Below, piece by piece: positions 1 through 11,734 of a DNA stretch of 64,000 nucleotides (its first letter is position 1; the number at the start of each line of letters is the position of its first letter). Below the pieces are notes generated by a model. The model worked only from the letters and a program-made list of their open reading frames with translations. It was not told the DNA's origin and did no database searches. The stretch covers positions 26,161,114 through 26,225,113 of the forward strand of contig OY998179.1 in assembly GCA_963921935.1 (NCBI GenBank). Direction: 5' to 3'. Position numbers and translations under genes: made by a program. The stretch is from Galeruca laticollis. Taxonomy: Eukaryota > Arthropoda > Insecta > Coleoptera > Chrysomelidae.

Positions 1-724
1 TAATGGGGTATTTCCAAATTGATCATGGCAGTCAAGACCTCCTTTCCTCCGTCTTTTATATGTATCGAGCTCTTGTATGTTTTCGGCAAGTGTTGCTCTC
101 AGCACTCTACTGAGTGAAGTAGTATTATTGTAATAGGTATGTTCATTTTTATGGTAATAAAAACACTGTAACAAGAAAGATATTGTTAACCAAAATAAAA
201 TTTTACTTACATTACACTTTATGAATGTAGTTTTTATTCATATGTATCTGATTGATTTAAATATTTATCATAAGGTGATCTTCATTTTCTAATGTTTAAC
301 CCACATTATTTAGGTATACAACAAGCTATTAACATAGACAAAATTTATATAACAAATAGATTATCTGCCTCATTAAATTCTCAAAATGAGCTACATTCAA
401 CATAACGGTAATTGAAAAATTGCTAATAATTCTAAATTTTTCAAGAATTATGAAATGAGCAATATACCTATTTTGAGTCTGTAAAACCAAAATATATTTA
501 GTTGCCAAATGAATATATTAATATAAAACTACTATTGTTTAATGTAGTGGGAGAAATGCATATTTCTAATTGGCAATAAATCTATCTATGATGCGAGAAA
601 AGTATTGGGTTATGCCAATTGATTTTTAGTTATTTCAACGTTTGTCAGTGAGAAAACACGAAAAACAGGTTTTTATAAAAAATCCTGTGTGTATGTCATC
701 ATTGGCTACTTTTTGTAACATATC
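1..724. other. AT-rich non-coding DNA
   Basis: No coding frame, repeat unit or RNA gene is visible. The sequence is AT-rich and ends where the tandem repeat at 725 begins. Confidence 0.5.
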
Positions 725-1420
725 TTGTTAACAGAATACAGCCTCCGTAGTGCAAAAAGTCATCAATTATATGTTTGGATATTATTCAATGCATCTCAAA
801 GTTGAACCCTATTTATATTCAGCTCATTAAAACCAAAACAACGACTGCTATGGTACTTGAAGTACCAAATTTTTGTAATTTTTGGAGAATTTTCAATTTG
901 TTAGCACGATACAGCCTCCAGAGTGAATACAAGTGATCAATTTTATTATTGAAAATTGTTCAGAGCGTCTTCTGGATAAACCTTATTGATTTTCAGCTTA
1001 CTAGAGCCAGTAAATCAGTTGCTACGGTACTTGAAGTGCCACATTTTTGGAGAAATTTCGCTTTGTTAGCATGATACAGGCTCCGGAGTGTATACAAGTA
1101 AACAATTTTATGATTGGATATTGTTCAGGGCCTTTTACAGATGAACCCCATTGATTTTCAGCTCACTAGAGCGAGTACGAGTCCTATAAATCCAAGATAT
1201 TCTACATTTTTGGAATAATTTCAGTTTGTTATCACGATACAGCCCTGAGTGTATACAAGTGACCAGTTTTATGATTATGAACCCTATTGATTTTCAGCCC
1301 ACCAGAGCCAGTAGAATGGTTCTTATAAATCCAGATATATCATACTTTGGGTCATTTTTGGAGAAATTTCGATATGTTAGCATGATACTGCATTCGGGTG
1401 TGGAAAAGTTCTTTAAAACC
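725..1420. repeat. Diverged tandem repeat, about 4.5 units of 150-175 bp
   Basis: A unit that begins with a motif like GTTAGCACGATACAGCCTCC recurs at about 725, 900, 1066, 1229 and 1377. Each unit also contains the phrases TTGATTTTCAGCTCACTAGAGC and ATTTTTGGAGAAATTTC at similar offsets. Spacing shrinks from 175 to about 148 bp and identity falls along the array, so this is an old satellite-like block. No protein is encoded; the one short frame over it is open by chance. Confidence 0.85.
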
Positions 1421-2590
1421 ATTTATTTCTAAGTACCCAGTCAAGTTAAATATTGGAATTTAAATTTACTAAAAAAACCTATTTAGATTGTTGTTAACAT
1501 GTTCGTCTAGAAAAAATAATACATTTAAGTACCCAGTCAAGCTGAACATTATTTTAAATTTGTTCAAATATTGTTTATATATACCTACATCTAGTTGCTT
1601 GTATAAAGATGGAACCAGTAATTTAAACTTTTTCTATATATGATATGCCTATATATTTATGCTAATATAATTTTCTACTTTTAATTTACTATTGCCATTT
1701 TGCAAAATACTTTAAAAAACCACATTGATACTTTTACTTGACTTCAAACTGTTATATTTCTTATCATAGTAAAACTAACTATTTAATTTTTTGTAAATTA
1801 TGAATTGGGTTTTTTAAATTACAAAAGACACCTCTTTTACGATTTTGGATGCATGAGCATTTGAAATGAATCAATATTATTAAACTTTCCTTTTCAAATG
1901 CCGGAATTTCAAGAAAACGTGTTTATCAAAATGGTTAATCGGATAATTAAATATATTACAAACCGCTAAACTATTGTAGAAGCTCTCATCAACCGCGTCC
2001 ATGATTACAATTTATATTTTTCCACCATTACATGTATAGAGAATTTAAAAAACGATACGTTACTAATAATTCTACAAAACGGTAGCAAAAAATAAGATAG
2101 GAAAGAAAAATAAGTGTTTATACTTAGGTATAATTTAAACTAAAAAACAAAACTTCACAGGACAAAAATTTCGTCTCAAGATTTTGACATGACACAAAAA
2201 TATTTCAGAAAGGAGTGCGTTCGAAATTGCAAATTTTCAGCGACAAATTTATGTTGTCCCGGTTTACGTTTTTAGAAAGAAATATTATGCTGTATATTGA
2301 GAATCCAAGTTATGTATTTAACAGTGTATTTAATTTTTGGATTTAACTAAATTGGTGATGAACAGAGGTAAACACAGGCTCAATACTCTCAAGTCTATAG
2401 ATAAGTTACAAATAAGCCTTGAATAAAATGTTAAAAATTTTAATTCGATATATTATGGAACTGAAGCTCGAAAACTGTATGCTTAGCTTAATAAATACAC
2501 GACGAGAATAAGAATTTATAGACTAGATACAAAACTAAAACTGTAAAACTGATACATGACAAAATTACGTTCCATGATTTTGACATGAAA
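1421..2590. other. AT-rich non-coding DNA
   Basis: No gene, RNA or clear repeat is visible. Two short phrases (AAGTACCCAGTCAAG at about 1431 and 1528) are repeated. The block ends at the TTAA that flanks the next element. Confidence 0.5.
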
Positions 2591-2657
2591 TTAAGGGTGC
2601 GGCCTCATTCCGTCACTTGTTTCAGCGACAAATCTGGTTACGTTACACAGATGTAAA

Positions 2658-3944
2658 GGTCTATTTATAAACTTGCAGTGGCCGTCGCCGTTCCCTCTCC
2701 CGTTGCTGTTTGACGTTGCCGTTGTTAGTGTCAATTTATAAACCTGACGTTTGATATTCGCCGCCGTTGTGATCAGGGTAGATAATCTTTATTACCTCTT
2801 TCTACTTCTACAATGATTTCTTGAGTTAATATCATGAAGAACATTATTGTCATCCACATCGAAATTCATTCTTCACAAAGCACAAATCATCAAATCAATA
2901 AAAATAAATCTTAATCAACGTAAATCAGCTGCCCAGGTTTTAATAACATATTTAAGGATATGTTGAACCCACTAAACTCGATTCTTGCCAAACGACCAGG
3001 GCTGCGATTTTCGAAATCAATCGACGGTCATCGTACACGACTAACCGCATGCGACGGTCGCATCGAATGATTTATAAATGTTGTATTTTGGACTTCCAAC
3101 CGATCGCTTATTTCGAATGCTAAATTTTGAACGTGGCAACACAGTAGATGTCAAAAATATAATCTTTAATTTTATTTGTGTTGAAATGAAATGCATAGCG
3201 GTTTGATAGTGGTTGATGTTTATTTGATAAAATGGACTATTGTTGATGTCTTGGGTGTTACTGTCGTGTTAAAATAATTCAAAGAATAGGTATAAATTAA
3301 GTTTTATCCCAAAGTGTCAGGAATGAGAGAACAAAAAAAAGAATGATTGATTATGTTCAGCAACATCCACATTTACATAGTGGCAAATGTTCAAAAGATT
3401 TTTTATTTAAAGACAGAAAAACATTGGCTGGAAATAACTAGCATATTAAATGGAATTCCTGGATCATAAAAATTCATTATAGTACCTATATGGAGTACTT
3501 ATTATAATATAAACAAAAACTAAGGATAAATATTATTCATGACAAAAATAGTCTCACACTGACAAATACAAATCATATAAAATTACCGTCGTATACGACA
3601 GCAAACATCGGCTACTTTAGATCAACCGATGTCATATCGTACACGACAGATTGTGTCGTACACGAAGATTCGAAAATACATGTTCTTTGAATTTCGTGCG
3701 AAAGAGCATGCGACAACGCATCGCACAAGCTCGAAAATCCCACCCCAGGCTTTTGATTCGTTAATATGCGAACGGCACGAACAGCGAACTGGAAAACTTC
3801 GTTATGTCTTGGGACGTCACGCTCAACGGCGAACGGTAACAGCAACGGAGAATATAAATGCGTAAATGTGAAAGTAGCTTTTTAACTTTCAACGGAAACG
3901 GCAACTGCGAGCGGAAACAGCAACTGCAAGTTTATAAATCGACA
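2658..3944. mobile_element. Inverted-repeat element nested in the TTAA element
   Basis: The left end (about 2658) contains TATTTATAAACTTGCAG followed by GC-rich CCGTTGCTGTT-type repeats. The reverse complement of the right end (to about 3944) reads ATTTATAAACTTGCAGTTGC and continues with the same kind of sequence for about 55 bp. Further inverted motifs (TCGTACACGAC near 3030 and 3635) lie inside. There is no transposase. A target duplication could not be fixed, so boundaries are plus or minus 10 bp. Confidence 0.65.
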
Positions 3945-4054
3945 TTAAATGATAAGAATTTGAGCTTTGTCCCTGGGAAAGGAGAGTGAGGAGATAAAAA
4001 TCGTAATATGATGTGTGGTGCTGCAACTTCTTTGAATGATTGATGTAAACAATA

Positions 4055-4523
4055 GGTGCGTTCTTTTTGACTGAGATCTCAGTTAATCTCAGCTCACATC
4101 AATAGTGTAGCGTTCTTTTTGTTTTACTCACTTTAAGTGAGCTGAGATTTTTCCTCCCCCTTCACCGATGCTGAATGTGTTGTAAGGGGGTATCAGTTGG
4201 AATTGAGTCGGAAATAAAGAGGAGGGGATGAAGAAATATTTGATTTGCTTGGTTTATTTGTAGTTTTATCCAAGGTTATCTAAGGTTTTAACCATTGACA
4301 TATAAACAATAAACACACATAATCTATTTTTCTTTTGTTACAAATTATGAATACATTAATTAACATTATTAGATGCTGATACAAATCTGTCGTATAGTTT
4401 AAATCTATCGACAGATCGCGAGCTTAGATTGAGATGTCGTTCTTTTTGGTGCTTACTCACATCACTTTATCTCAGATCACCTTAACTGAAGTGATCTGAA
4501 ATCTCAGTCAAAAAGAATGCACC
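4055..4523. mobile_element. 469-bp MITE with GGTGCGTTCTTTTTGACTGA ends
   Basis: The left end reads GGTGCGTTCTTTTTGACTGA and the reverse complement of the right end reads GGTGCATTCTTTTTGACTGA. The inner arms continue with palindromic CTCAG/CTGAG words. No coding capacity. A related 70-bp piece is at 13579-13648. No clean target duplication was seen. Confidence 0.75.
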
Positions 4524-4731
4524 AAATAGATTCAGGAGAAGTAAATATTTTAAAAGATTTAATTAGTCAGCAATATTTCATTATTCTGAGATAATTCCCG
4601 CAAGCAGCCATGTTGACGCCGCTGTTCGACAAGGCGACTTGTCGCAACTTTTTTGGTAGCGGGAAATTAAAAATAGTCACGTGACCAGATTAGTCGCTGG
4701 AAACGAGCGGCTGCATGAGGCCGCGCCTTAA

Positions 4732-5243
4732 TACTTTTCTGAAGAGTAATTATCATTATATGATCTGTGTTTGCTTCTTTTGATGTACTGTCGGATTTGA
4801 TATGGGTTTTATCAGTAGATTCCGACATCTCCTATCCACATTTCGTAAGTTTCCAGGAGACACAGAAATTTATTTTCACTTCACTTAACTTTCAAAAAGG
4901 TTAGCTAATCTAAAAAATAATTTCTCCGAGTTTTGTGGCTTGCTCTTTGCGATGTCTCATAACTGATCAGTTCAATCGCATCGGTGCGACAATCTGAATT
5001 ATAAAACGATCGTCAAATTGTTAGTTGTGTCATAACTTAAACAAACGAGAATATTCGCATTCAGGGTATCTAATTTGTATAAAATCAACTTCAAAGCGTT
5101 CAGATAATGAACATAAACAAACTCCAAAGCAACATTCTCAACTCGGAAGATAATCAGCTGAGCAATACTTTCAAAACCCTTTTTTCTTTCGATGAGTCTC
5201 TTTACATATCGGACAAACTAAATTACCAGTGAGTGATAAACAC
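4732..5243. other. Non-coding DNA
   Basis: No gene or repeat was recognised between the TTAA element and the next inverted-repeat element. Confidence 0.4.
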
Positions 5244-5245
5244 TA

Positions 5246-6140
5246 GTCGCTTCGTTGCGAGGTACCGTCGACTCAACGTTTTTCGGGGACCGTAACGTGT
5301 TCGGGGATCGTAACGTTTCCGCGGCAGTTCCGTTCAAACCATATACGTATAATCTTAGAATAGGAAAGAGAGGGGACTCGTAACGATGTCAACTATTGTA
5401 ATACCAATGCCCACAAAGTCATAAACTTCATTGTCATTATATGATAGTTCTAAAGGACTAAAATTCATATTTTATAAATTAATCTTTATACATGGGAAAT
5501 TTAAAAATAAAACTATATTGACTTATTTAACTTATATCATAATTGTAGGCATTAGTAATTATGATCTTTTGGGGTTAGGAATTCCGAGAAACTGAACAAT
5601 AAATTCGTTAATTTTCATTGAAAAAGTTTCGTAACGTCTTTTCTACTAACATAATTGAATTTATTATGGAATACGTTTTAACTCACTAGTGGGGTTTTAT
5701 GATTAAAAGCTTATTTTTTAGGATATAAAGAAAAAAGTAGCTACCAAAAAAATAAGCTAGGAATAACTTACCTATGAAACGAAATTTCAGGTTCTTTCTT
5801 TCTGCTAGAACGCTTACACTGGTAAGCACAACAATTAACCATCTTAACAAAATCAAAAGTCCACTTTAAAATCACTTTAATCGCAAAAAACTCTCTGGTG
5901 TTCCCTATAACATTGCCCACCAAAAAATGGCGTCGGTTTTAAAATAGGTATTCAAACAGATTACACAGCTTGCATAGAGAGTTACGCGAGCCCTCTCTTT
6001 CCTAGTCTAAGCGTACAATACTTATATGTATATGGTTTATGGTTCAAATTCAAACCTTGTATCTGTTAACTGCTGCGAAACGTTACGGTCCCCGAAAAAT
6101 TGTATAACGTTGAGTCAACGGTACCCCGCAGCAACGCGAC
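5246..6140. mobile_element. 895-bp element with about 150-bp terminal inverted repeats, TA-flanked
   Basis: TA at 5244-5245 and 6141-6142 flank inverted arms beginning GTCGC-T-GTTGC. The arms share GGTACCGT-GACTCAACGTT, TTTTTCGGGGACCGTAACGT, CATATAC-TATAA and AGGAAAGAGAGG in the same order over about 150 bp. No open frame of note lies inside. The TA flank suggests a Tc1/mariner-type MITE, but TA is only two bases in AT-rich DNA, so the superfamily is open. Confidence 0.75.
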
Positions 6141-6142
6141 TA

Positions 6143-6448
6143 TTTGTTGAGATGATGGTTTATTGTTCCTAAATGAGAAGGTTTCTGTATTTTTTGGATT
6201 GAAATTTTTCATGTTTTGTGTTTTAGAGGTATCATATTTTATTCATCAATGCTCCAATTTTATAAATTAACCAATAAACGAAAAATATTATGTAATTCGT
6301 CAACATAAATTATACAGTAATTATTTACATAAAAGTATTGAAGTCGTAAGAGAAGTTATTAAATTTACCGATACATCTATCGGTAAATACTGTGCCTACC
6401 AAAGCCGTTCTTAAATTTACCGATATATTGTCGATATAATCATCCCAG
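6143..6448. repeat. Short tandem copies leading into a MITE
   Basis: The phrase TTCTTAAATTTACCGATA (or a near match) occurs at about 6355, 6408 and 6450, spaced about 45-50 bp, just before and at the start of the next element. Otherwise no feature. Confidence 0.4.
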
Positions 6449-6940
6449 CGTTCTTAAATTCACCGATAGTCCTATCGAACATCCATCAGTTCTACCGGGC
6501 TTTAGACCCGGTAAATCTGGTAGATTTGGAAGGGGAAAGCACAATCATCAATCATATGTAATGACAATGAACAATCTTATGAAGATTGTTTATTTATTGA
6601 GGTTAGTTGTTTTGTTTTGTTAAAAATTTTATACTTGTTTTTTTGTTATTAAAAATGGATTATGAAATGGAATTATCCTATAATGGTGAAATATTTTGGA
6701 CCTAAATACGCATGTCATGCTTTTACGAGGTGAAATTTTGTATCGAATTAAAAATTAATAAATTACAGTGTATATTTATTTTGTAGATATGTCCCTCAGA
6801 TATTTTTTTAAATTTACCATAGAATCTAACCAATACGTTCTTATAATCGTCTACCGATAGATCAACTTCATTCTACCTAATATTTATCTGACATATCACA
6901 GACATCTATCGATAGAGTCTATCGGTGGATTTTAAGTACT
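6449..6940. mobile_element. MITE-like element with CCGATAG-rich inverted ends
   Basis: The left end (CGTTCTTAAATTCACCGATAG) matches the reverse complement of the right end (GTACTTAAAATCCACCGATAG) and both run on through CTATCGA. Internal copies of CCGATAG repeat in both arms. No coding sequence. Ends are approximate. Confidence 0.55.
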
Positions 6941-7029
6941 TTTCCGTACTTAAGAAATGCGCATGAGTTTATGTCAAAATAAAGGATTCTTTTAATAATG
7001 GATTTATCAAAAGACGTTTCAATAGAGAG

Positions 7030-7342
7030 TTTTTATAATTCGCGTATAAAACAGACTTCATTATAACATTGTTTACAGTGTCACAATGAAGTTCTTTGAA
7101 CACCGTTATAGTAATTTTTAGTGAACAGTTGGTTATTGAATTTAGTTATATTTTTATTTGACATTTGACTTTAACCTTGACACAAATTATAAATAAAATG
7201 GTCTAGCGTAGTTTTAGCTAGCAAATTATTATATTAATGGTAAATTAGAATGATTTATATATTAAAAATATTAATGAATAAAGTACGCTAACGTTTATTT
7301 ATCAAGGATTTGTCAATTGTTTATTTTTATATTGTATAGGAT
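7030..7342. repeat. Dispersed repeat, left segment (copy 1)
   Basis: From TTTTTATAATTCGCGTATAAA to TTGTATAGGAT this segment matches 31268-31376 joined to 33276-33456 at high identity. In the second copy the segment is split by a mariner-like element, so copy 1 shows approximately the empty site. Confidence 0.8.
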
Positions 7343-9134
7343 CAATATATAGGCACAGCCTAATGAACACACAGCCCAGACTCTTAACGTCGACACTTTC
7401 ATATTATTTATTGAAAATCTGTGACCTTGAGGACGCCATTTGGTAGTAAATGTAACTTTATTTTGGTACCGCTGGCAGGGCGGTCCTTAGAAATGTAAAG
7501 TAAACATGAGATCATATATACTACCGTGGATGCATTAATGCCATAAGAACTACATACACGTTCCTGTTTCCAACATGTACAACATGACTAAATTACACTG
7601 TCTTCTTCTGCTGTATGAAATTCACCATAGCTTTGTCTTTATTTCGGTCTGCCAATTAAGCATGCGCTTTAAAAATCTGATCACGTTCAATTTAAGAACT
7701 TGTGTCCTTGTTCCTTGTTGCCAGATTCATATACATTTATTGTTATTCTCCACTTTTTTATTACTTTCAATAAAAAACTTTTTTCCTTCATTATCTAAGA
7801 TAAGTTATATTTAAATTCAATGATATTATTTTAATGTATATACATTTTAACCAACTAATTATTGTACAAAATTGTTGCTTGATTATTTATTTTTGTAGTA
7901 CGGGATAAGTGGAAATAAGAAATTGTTTAGATATTTGGCAATGTTGATAGCGTTCTTTTCTCGCATCGGGATCATAATAATAATCTGGCAAGTAGTTTTT
8001 GGGGTTTATGAAGTGTTTACTGTTTGCAATATTTAAAAGTTATCAAACATTTATTTTTTTAAGATAAGAATAAATTGTGAATGTATTTTAAAAAATAGTG
8101 GGATTGTAGAGTTAGAAATAAGTTTGAAGTTTCATTTAGGAACGAGTTAAATGTGAAATGTTTCAAACATAAAATGATGTATCCTATAAATAAATTTCTA
8201 GTTTCATTCCATTAATTTTCATAATTTAAGGAAAAATAAGTACCTATATTGAATATACTTAAAAGCTTTAAGAAAATTAAACGAATTCAAAACGTTTGTA
8301 TGTTTTGGTCCATAGTTCTGTTTTATAATAGTTTAATGTACTAAAGTAATAAACCAAAATTAATCAAATGAGACGTGAAAGCAAAAATACGAAATTTTAT
8401 TTAGTTAGTTGATATTGCTTAATGTATTTATTTTGATTTAAAAACCAAAACTACTGATCCAATATTTTGAAATATTTCCCTACAAATGAAAGAAAGAATT
8501 TTCCAAAACGGTTTATAAATAACAAAGTTCTTAAGAAAGAAGCATCACAAAAATACAACCGAACCTCCACCTTCTTAGAAGTCGTTTCAAAATCTAGATT
8601 TGAAACATGATTATTTAAATTTGGCGCTGACTGTAATGTACGTCAAAAGCTCCAAAATAAAGAAGCAACGTTAGAAACTTGTGAGTGTCAAACAAGGATG
8701 GGTAGTAGAAGTACGTCGTGAATATGTTGGAAACAGAGTTTACGGCTGTTGCCTGATCCACGGTAGTATATATGATCTAAGGTATTATGTTTATTTAAAT
8801 TTACATAGATAATTATTAAAATAGAATATAGGTAAGCTGTTCTAGTGACGTGAAATATTCATATTTATTATTTAGCTATATTCCTGCGTTGGTAAGTAGG
8901 TAGTTCGATTCGTTTATAACGAAACGAATTTTTATAACTACCGATTAAAAGACTCCCAACTACGTGCGACAATGGTTACGACTAGCTCCTTCTGCATTCT
9001 CGTCACTGATCTGAGATGTTTTACGCCGGAGGGCGCTTATACGCGAATAGCTGCGCATTCTGATCCCGCCAAGTGAGAGTCTCTGCTGTGTGTTTTATAT
9101 GCTGTGATATAGGCAAAGAATACACCATTCTTTG

Positions 9135-9415
9135 ATAAAACCATCTGTGATCTGACCAATCAGGAATCTACAGAATTGCCAACTTAAATTAAAACCACTC
9201 CTCCTAGTTTAAAAACATGGATTATAAGTAATTCTATTTTATTCAAATAATTAAATAAATGTGAATTATAAATAAAAAATATTGTGTAAAACTTGTGTCA
9301 CAATGACTTTCTGTAGTTCTCGTGATTTGCACAATTCACCGCTTCGCGGTTCGTTGTGCAAACTTCACTCGTACTACAAAACGAGTCATTGTGACACTTG
9401 TTTTACAAATAACTA
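9135..9415. repeat. Dispersed repeat, right segment (copy 1), ending in a small palindrome
   Basis: Matches 33657-33897. The last 140 bp are palindromic: GTAAAACTTGTGTCACAATG near 9285 is answered by CATTGTGACACTTGTTTTAC near 9387. Copy 1 has an extra small hairpin around 9340 (CACCGCTTCGCGGTTCG) that copy 2 lacks. Confidence 0.75.
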
Positions 9416-9494
9416 TATTGAAACGTCTTTTGAGAAATCCTTTATTAAAAGATTCCTTTATTTTGACATATACGCATGCGCATTTCTTAAGTAC

Positions 9495-9888
9495 GACTTT
9501 ACGCTTTTTTCTACTTCCGTTACTAAAACCGCTTTTTCAACACGGGTTTGACATGCACAAAAAGACTCTTTAAACACTAGTGTTTAAAAAGCGAAAAGGC
9601 ACATCTCGTTTATCTTTTGTTTTTTAAACGTCAAATCAAGTGTATCTTTTGTATGTTGAATTTCATGTTGCGTGAAGATTTTGTTATTCTGCGTCATTTG
9701 ATTTGTCAGTCAGCTGTCAGCCATCGTCCGTCATGTAATGAATATAATTTTTTCATTCCCGCGGGCTAAGAAAAAGTATAGTAAGCACCTCGTGTTAAAA
9801 ACGTCTTTAGTCACTCGTTTTACAAGGAACTCGTGACTAAAGTAACCTTTTTGACCCTTGGTACTATTATGTAAATAAAGGATATCCT
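9495..9888. other. Non-coding DNA with two hairpins
   Basis: A perfect 20-bp palindrome, TTTAAACACTAGTGTTTAAA, lies at 9569-9588. A second stem (CTTTAGTCAC paired with GTGACTAAAG) lies at about 9807-9842. No gene was recognised. Confidence 0.45.
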
Positions 9889-9958
9889 TTAGGGCCATTT
9901 GCACCGTACTAGCGCAAAACTTCTGTTAACAAAACCTGGTTTAACTTATTAAAACTTA

Positions 9959-10442
9959 AGGCGGGTTTATACAACATTTACATAGTCATAATCATAATCA
10001 CAGTCACAATCATAAGAGTTAAACTAATGATTTCTTATAGCACCGTTTATACAATTGTCACAATCACAATCATAATCATAAGCATAATTTTACTGACCTT
10101 GAAGTTCCTAACTTTTAACTTTATGATTATGATTAAGACGAGAATTGAAATGCGCATGTGTCGTAACCAACACGCGATGAGCAATGATGACAAAAAGGCG
10201 TCTTGGTTGAAGAATTAATTTTATTGGCCGTTTTTTGGAGGTATTTCTGTGCTCCGTCAATCATTGTTTATATTAACTTCATTGATTTGACTTTTTGGCA
10301 AATTTCATTTATATGAATTTTATGCTTATGACTGTGACTATTAAAATTGTATAAACGCCTTTCAGAGTTATGATTATGATTAAGTTTATGATTCTGACTG
10401 TGATTATGATTATGACTATGTAAATGTTGTATAAACCCGCCT
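9959..10442. mobile_element. 484-bp TIR element nested in Harbinger copy 1, TTA target
   Basis: Perfect outer ends AGGCGGGTTTATACAACATT, with inverted arms of about 75 bp that continue more loosely to about 130 bp. The arms consist largely of ATAATC/ATCACA-type short repeats, so the ends look like microsatellite DNA. TTA flanks it at 9956-9958 and 10443-10445. Harbinger copy 2 (near 13728) lacks the insert and keeps a single TTA, which proves the boundaries. No transposase; the 3-bp TTA again suggests PIF/Harbinger mobilisation. Confidence 0.93.
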
Positions 10443-11336
10443 TTAGATTACCTGTTTGGCTTGCACCGTCATTTATTTAAGCTTGATTAAAGTTAAGCCA
10501 CAGTTCTGGTAACTTTTCTATAAGTTGGTACTGTGACTATCTTCACTTGCATAATTCTTATATTCTTAACATAGATTATACCTGTTTGGCCAATAAATGA
10601 GTGTTTTTTGTGGAAGTATTTAGTTTGTGCAGTAATCCTAGGATTCTAAAATCTTCTGTCGATAATTTATTATAATTGAATGCCGAGCAATGACATATAA
10701 ATCATGACCCTGTACATGGGAAAACAGGGTTTAGTCAAAAAGATCGTTTAAAATTCAGAAATGTGTTAATAAATACCTTAATAGGTATAAATTTTTTAAT
10801 TATTAATTATTTTTTGTGACCACTGTTACTTAACAATTTTTTATTATCTGGTTTGGATAAACTAGAAACAGTTTTGACAGAACAAAAAGCTTGTTATTTT
10901 GTTTAAATATTTTTTGTGTATTTTTCGTCTGGACAGGTTCTCAAAGGTGACCTAAAATCAAACTCCAGACAGTTTCTTAAATATTTCTTTATTATGTAGT
11001 ATAGATAAACAGTGCGATTAATTTAGGATTAATAATAAAAATTATACTCTCGAAATGTTTAAGTTCTCTTTGAACTAAAAATAAAAAGAATCTCACAAAG
11101 TGGGATCCTTTTTTTGTGTAGGTCTAAATTCCTGAACTTGCATAAAATCTTAGGATGGTTAGTGATTCGGTATATGGTTTCTAACAATTAAGGAAGTAGT
11201 ATATAATCCTGTACTTTTATTTTTCCCTTTTTTTCCTTATCACTAACCAAAAAATAATGATTCTATGATAAACTTACAAATCATGGGGATATTCTAGTTG
11301 ATCTTCTATTATTTCCAGAAGTGATAGCTGTCCCTT

Positions 11337-11519
11337 TTAATAATCTGAATCTTCTAAAAAACTCAATTCATCCAAGTCATCAAAATAATTTGACCTTTCA
11401 TAAATACGCATACGAAAGCCGAAATCGTAAATTTCCAAAGTATCTAAAAAATCCTCTAAGAAAATTTCTTCTTCCAATTCCAAATAATCCATATATTTAT
11501 ACAAAAAAATTCCACTTGT
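11337..11519 (-). pseudogene. HARBI1-like transposase N-terminal fragment (copy 1)
   Basis: A minus-strand fragment encodes an acidic stretch (LEEEIFLEDFLDTLEI) followed by ERSNYFDDLDELSFLED. The pattern RSNYFDD-DELSFF-RF resembles the start of HARBI1-type transposases, just before the helix-turn-helix region. It stops within about 65 residues and has no DDE domain. The same fragment, slightly longer, occurs in copy 2 (15214-15510). Confidence 0.55.
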
Positions 11520-11734
11520 AGGCGGCGTAGGCGTAGACACACATAAAAAATGTAGGGTTAAGATTCAAAGCTTAGCCTTAAACGTTGAATAATCCCTCGA
11601 ATTTGGGAGATTAAATTTAACACCTAGTTAAGGCAATTAAACTCGGTTTAAGTGACGGTGCAAGATAATCATTTACTTAAAACTTGGTTTAGGTCGTAAA
11701 CCATAGTTAACAACTACGGTGCAAGTGGCCCTTA

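Larger units (their letters stand above)
2595..4727. mobile_element. TTAA-flanked terminal-inverted-repeat element, non-autonomous
   Basis: TTAA occurs at 2591-2594 and again at 4728-4731. Just inside lie imperfect inverted repeats of about 50 bp: the left end reads GGGTGCGGCCTCAT and the reverse complement of the right end reads GGCGCGGCCTCATG, followed in both by a matching run through CAGCGAC-AATCTGGT-ACGT. A TTAA target fits piggyBac-type transposition, but the ends do not start with the usual CCY, so the superfamily is uncertain. No transposase is present. Two other inverted-repeat elements (2658-3944 and 4055-4523) lie inside. Confidence 0.75.
6947..9494. mobile_element. Pair of about 78-bp inverted arms enclosing a composite repeat
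   Basis: The arm at 6947-7025 and the reverse complement of 9416-9494 match over about 78 bp, sharing ATTGAAACGTCTTTTGA-AAATCC, CCTTTATTTTGACATA and GCGCATTTCTTAAGTACG. The enclosed 2.4 kb starts and ends with segments that occur again at 31.3-33.9 kb without these arms. So the arms may belong to an older palindromic MITE that received the composite repeat near its centre. No gene is visible inside. Confidence 0.5.
9892..11731. mobile_element. PIF/Harbinger-like non-autonomous element, copy 1
   Basis: The ends read GGGCCATTTGCACCGTA and, on the reverse strand, GGGCCACTTGCACCGTA, typical of PIF/Harbinger termini. TTA flanks both ends (9889-9891 and 11732-11734), the 3-bp target expected for this superfamily. 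Without the nested 484-bp element and its TTA the core is about 1,353 bp and aligns throughout with copy 2 (13664-15700). The only coding trace is a short HARBI1-type N-terminal fragment on the minus strand. It therefore looks like an internally deleted derivative of an autonomous Harbinger element. Confidence 0.9.

Noticed and set aside
3612..3865. Overlapping frames on both strands
   Set aside because: They lie in GC-richer, inverted-repeat DNA of a MITE, where stops are rare by composition.
9282..9573. Two overlapping plus-strand frames
   Set aside because: They run through the palindromic end of a dispersed repeat; no protein similarity.
10027..10218. 63-codon frame in the nested TIR element
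   Set aside because: It translates simple ATAATC repeats; no protein signal.
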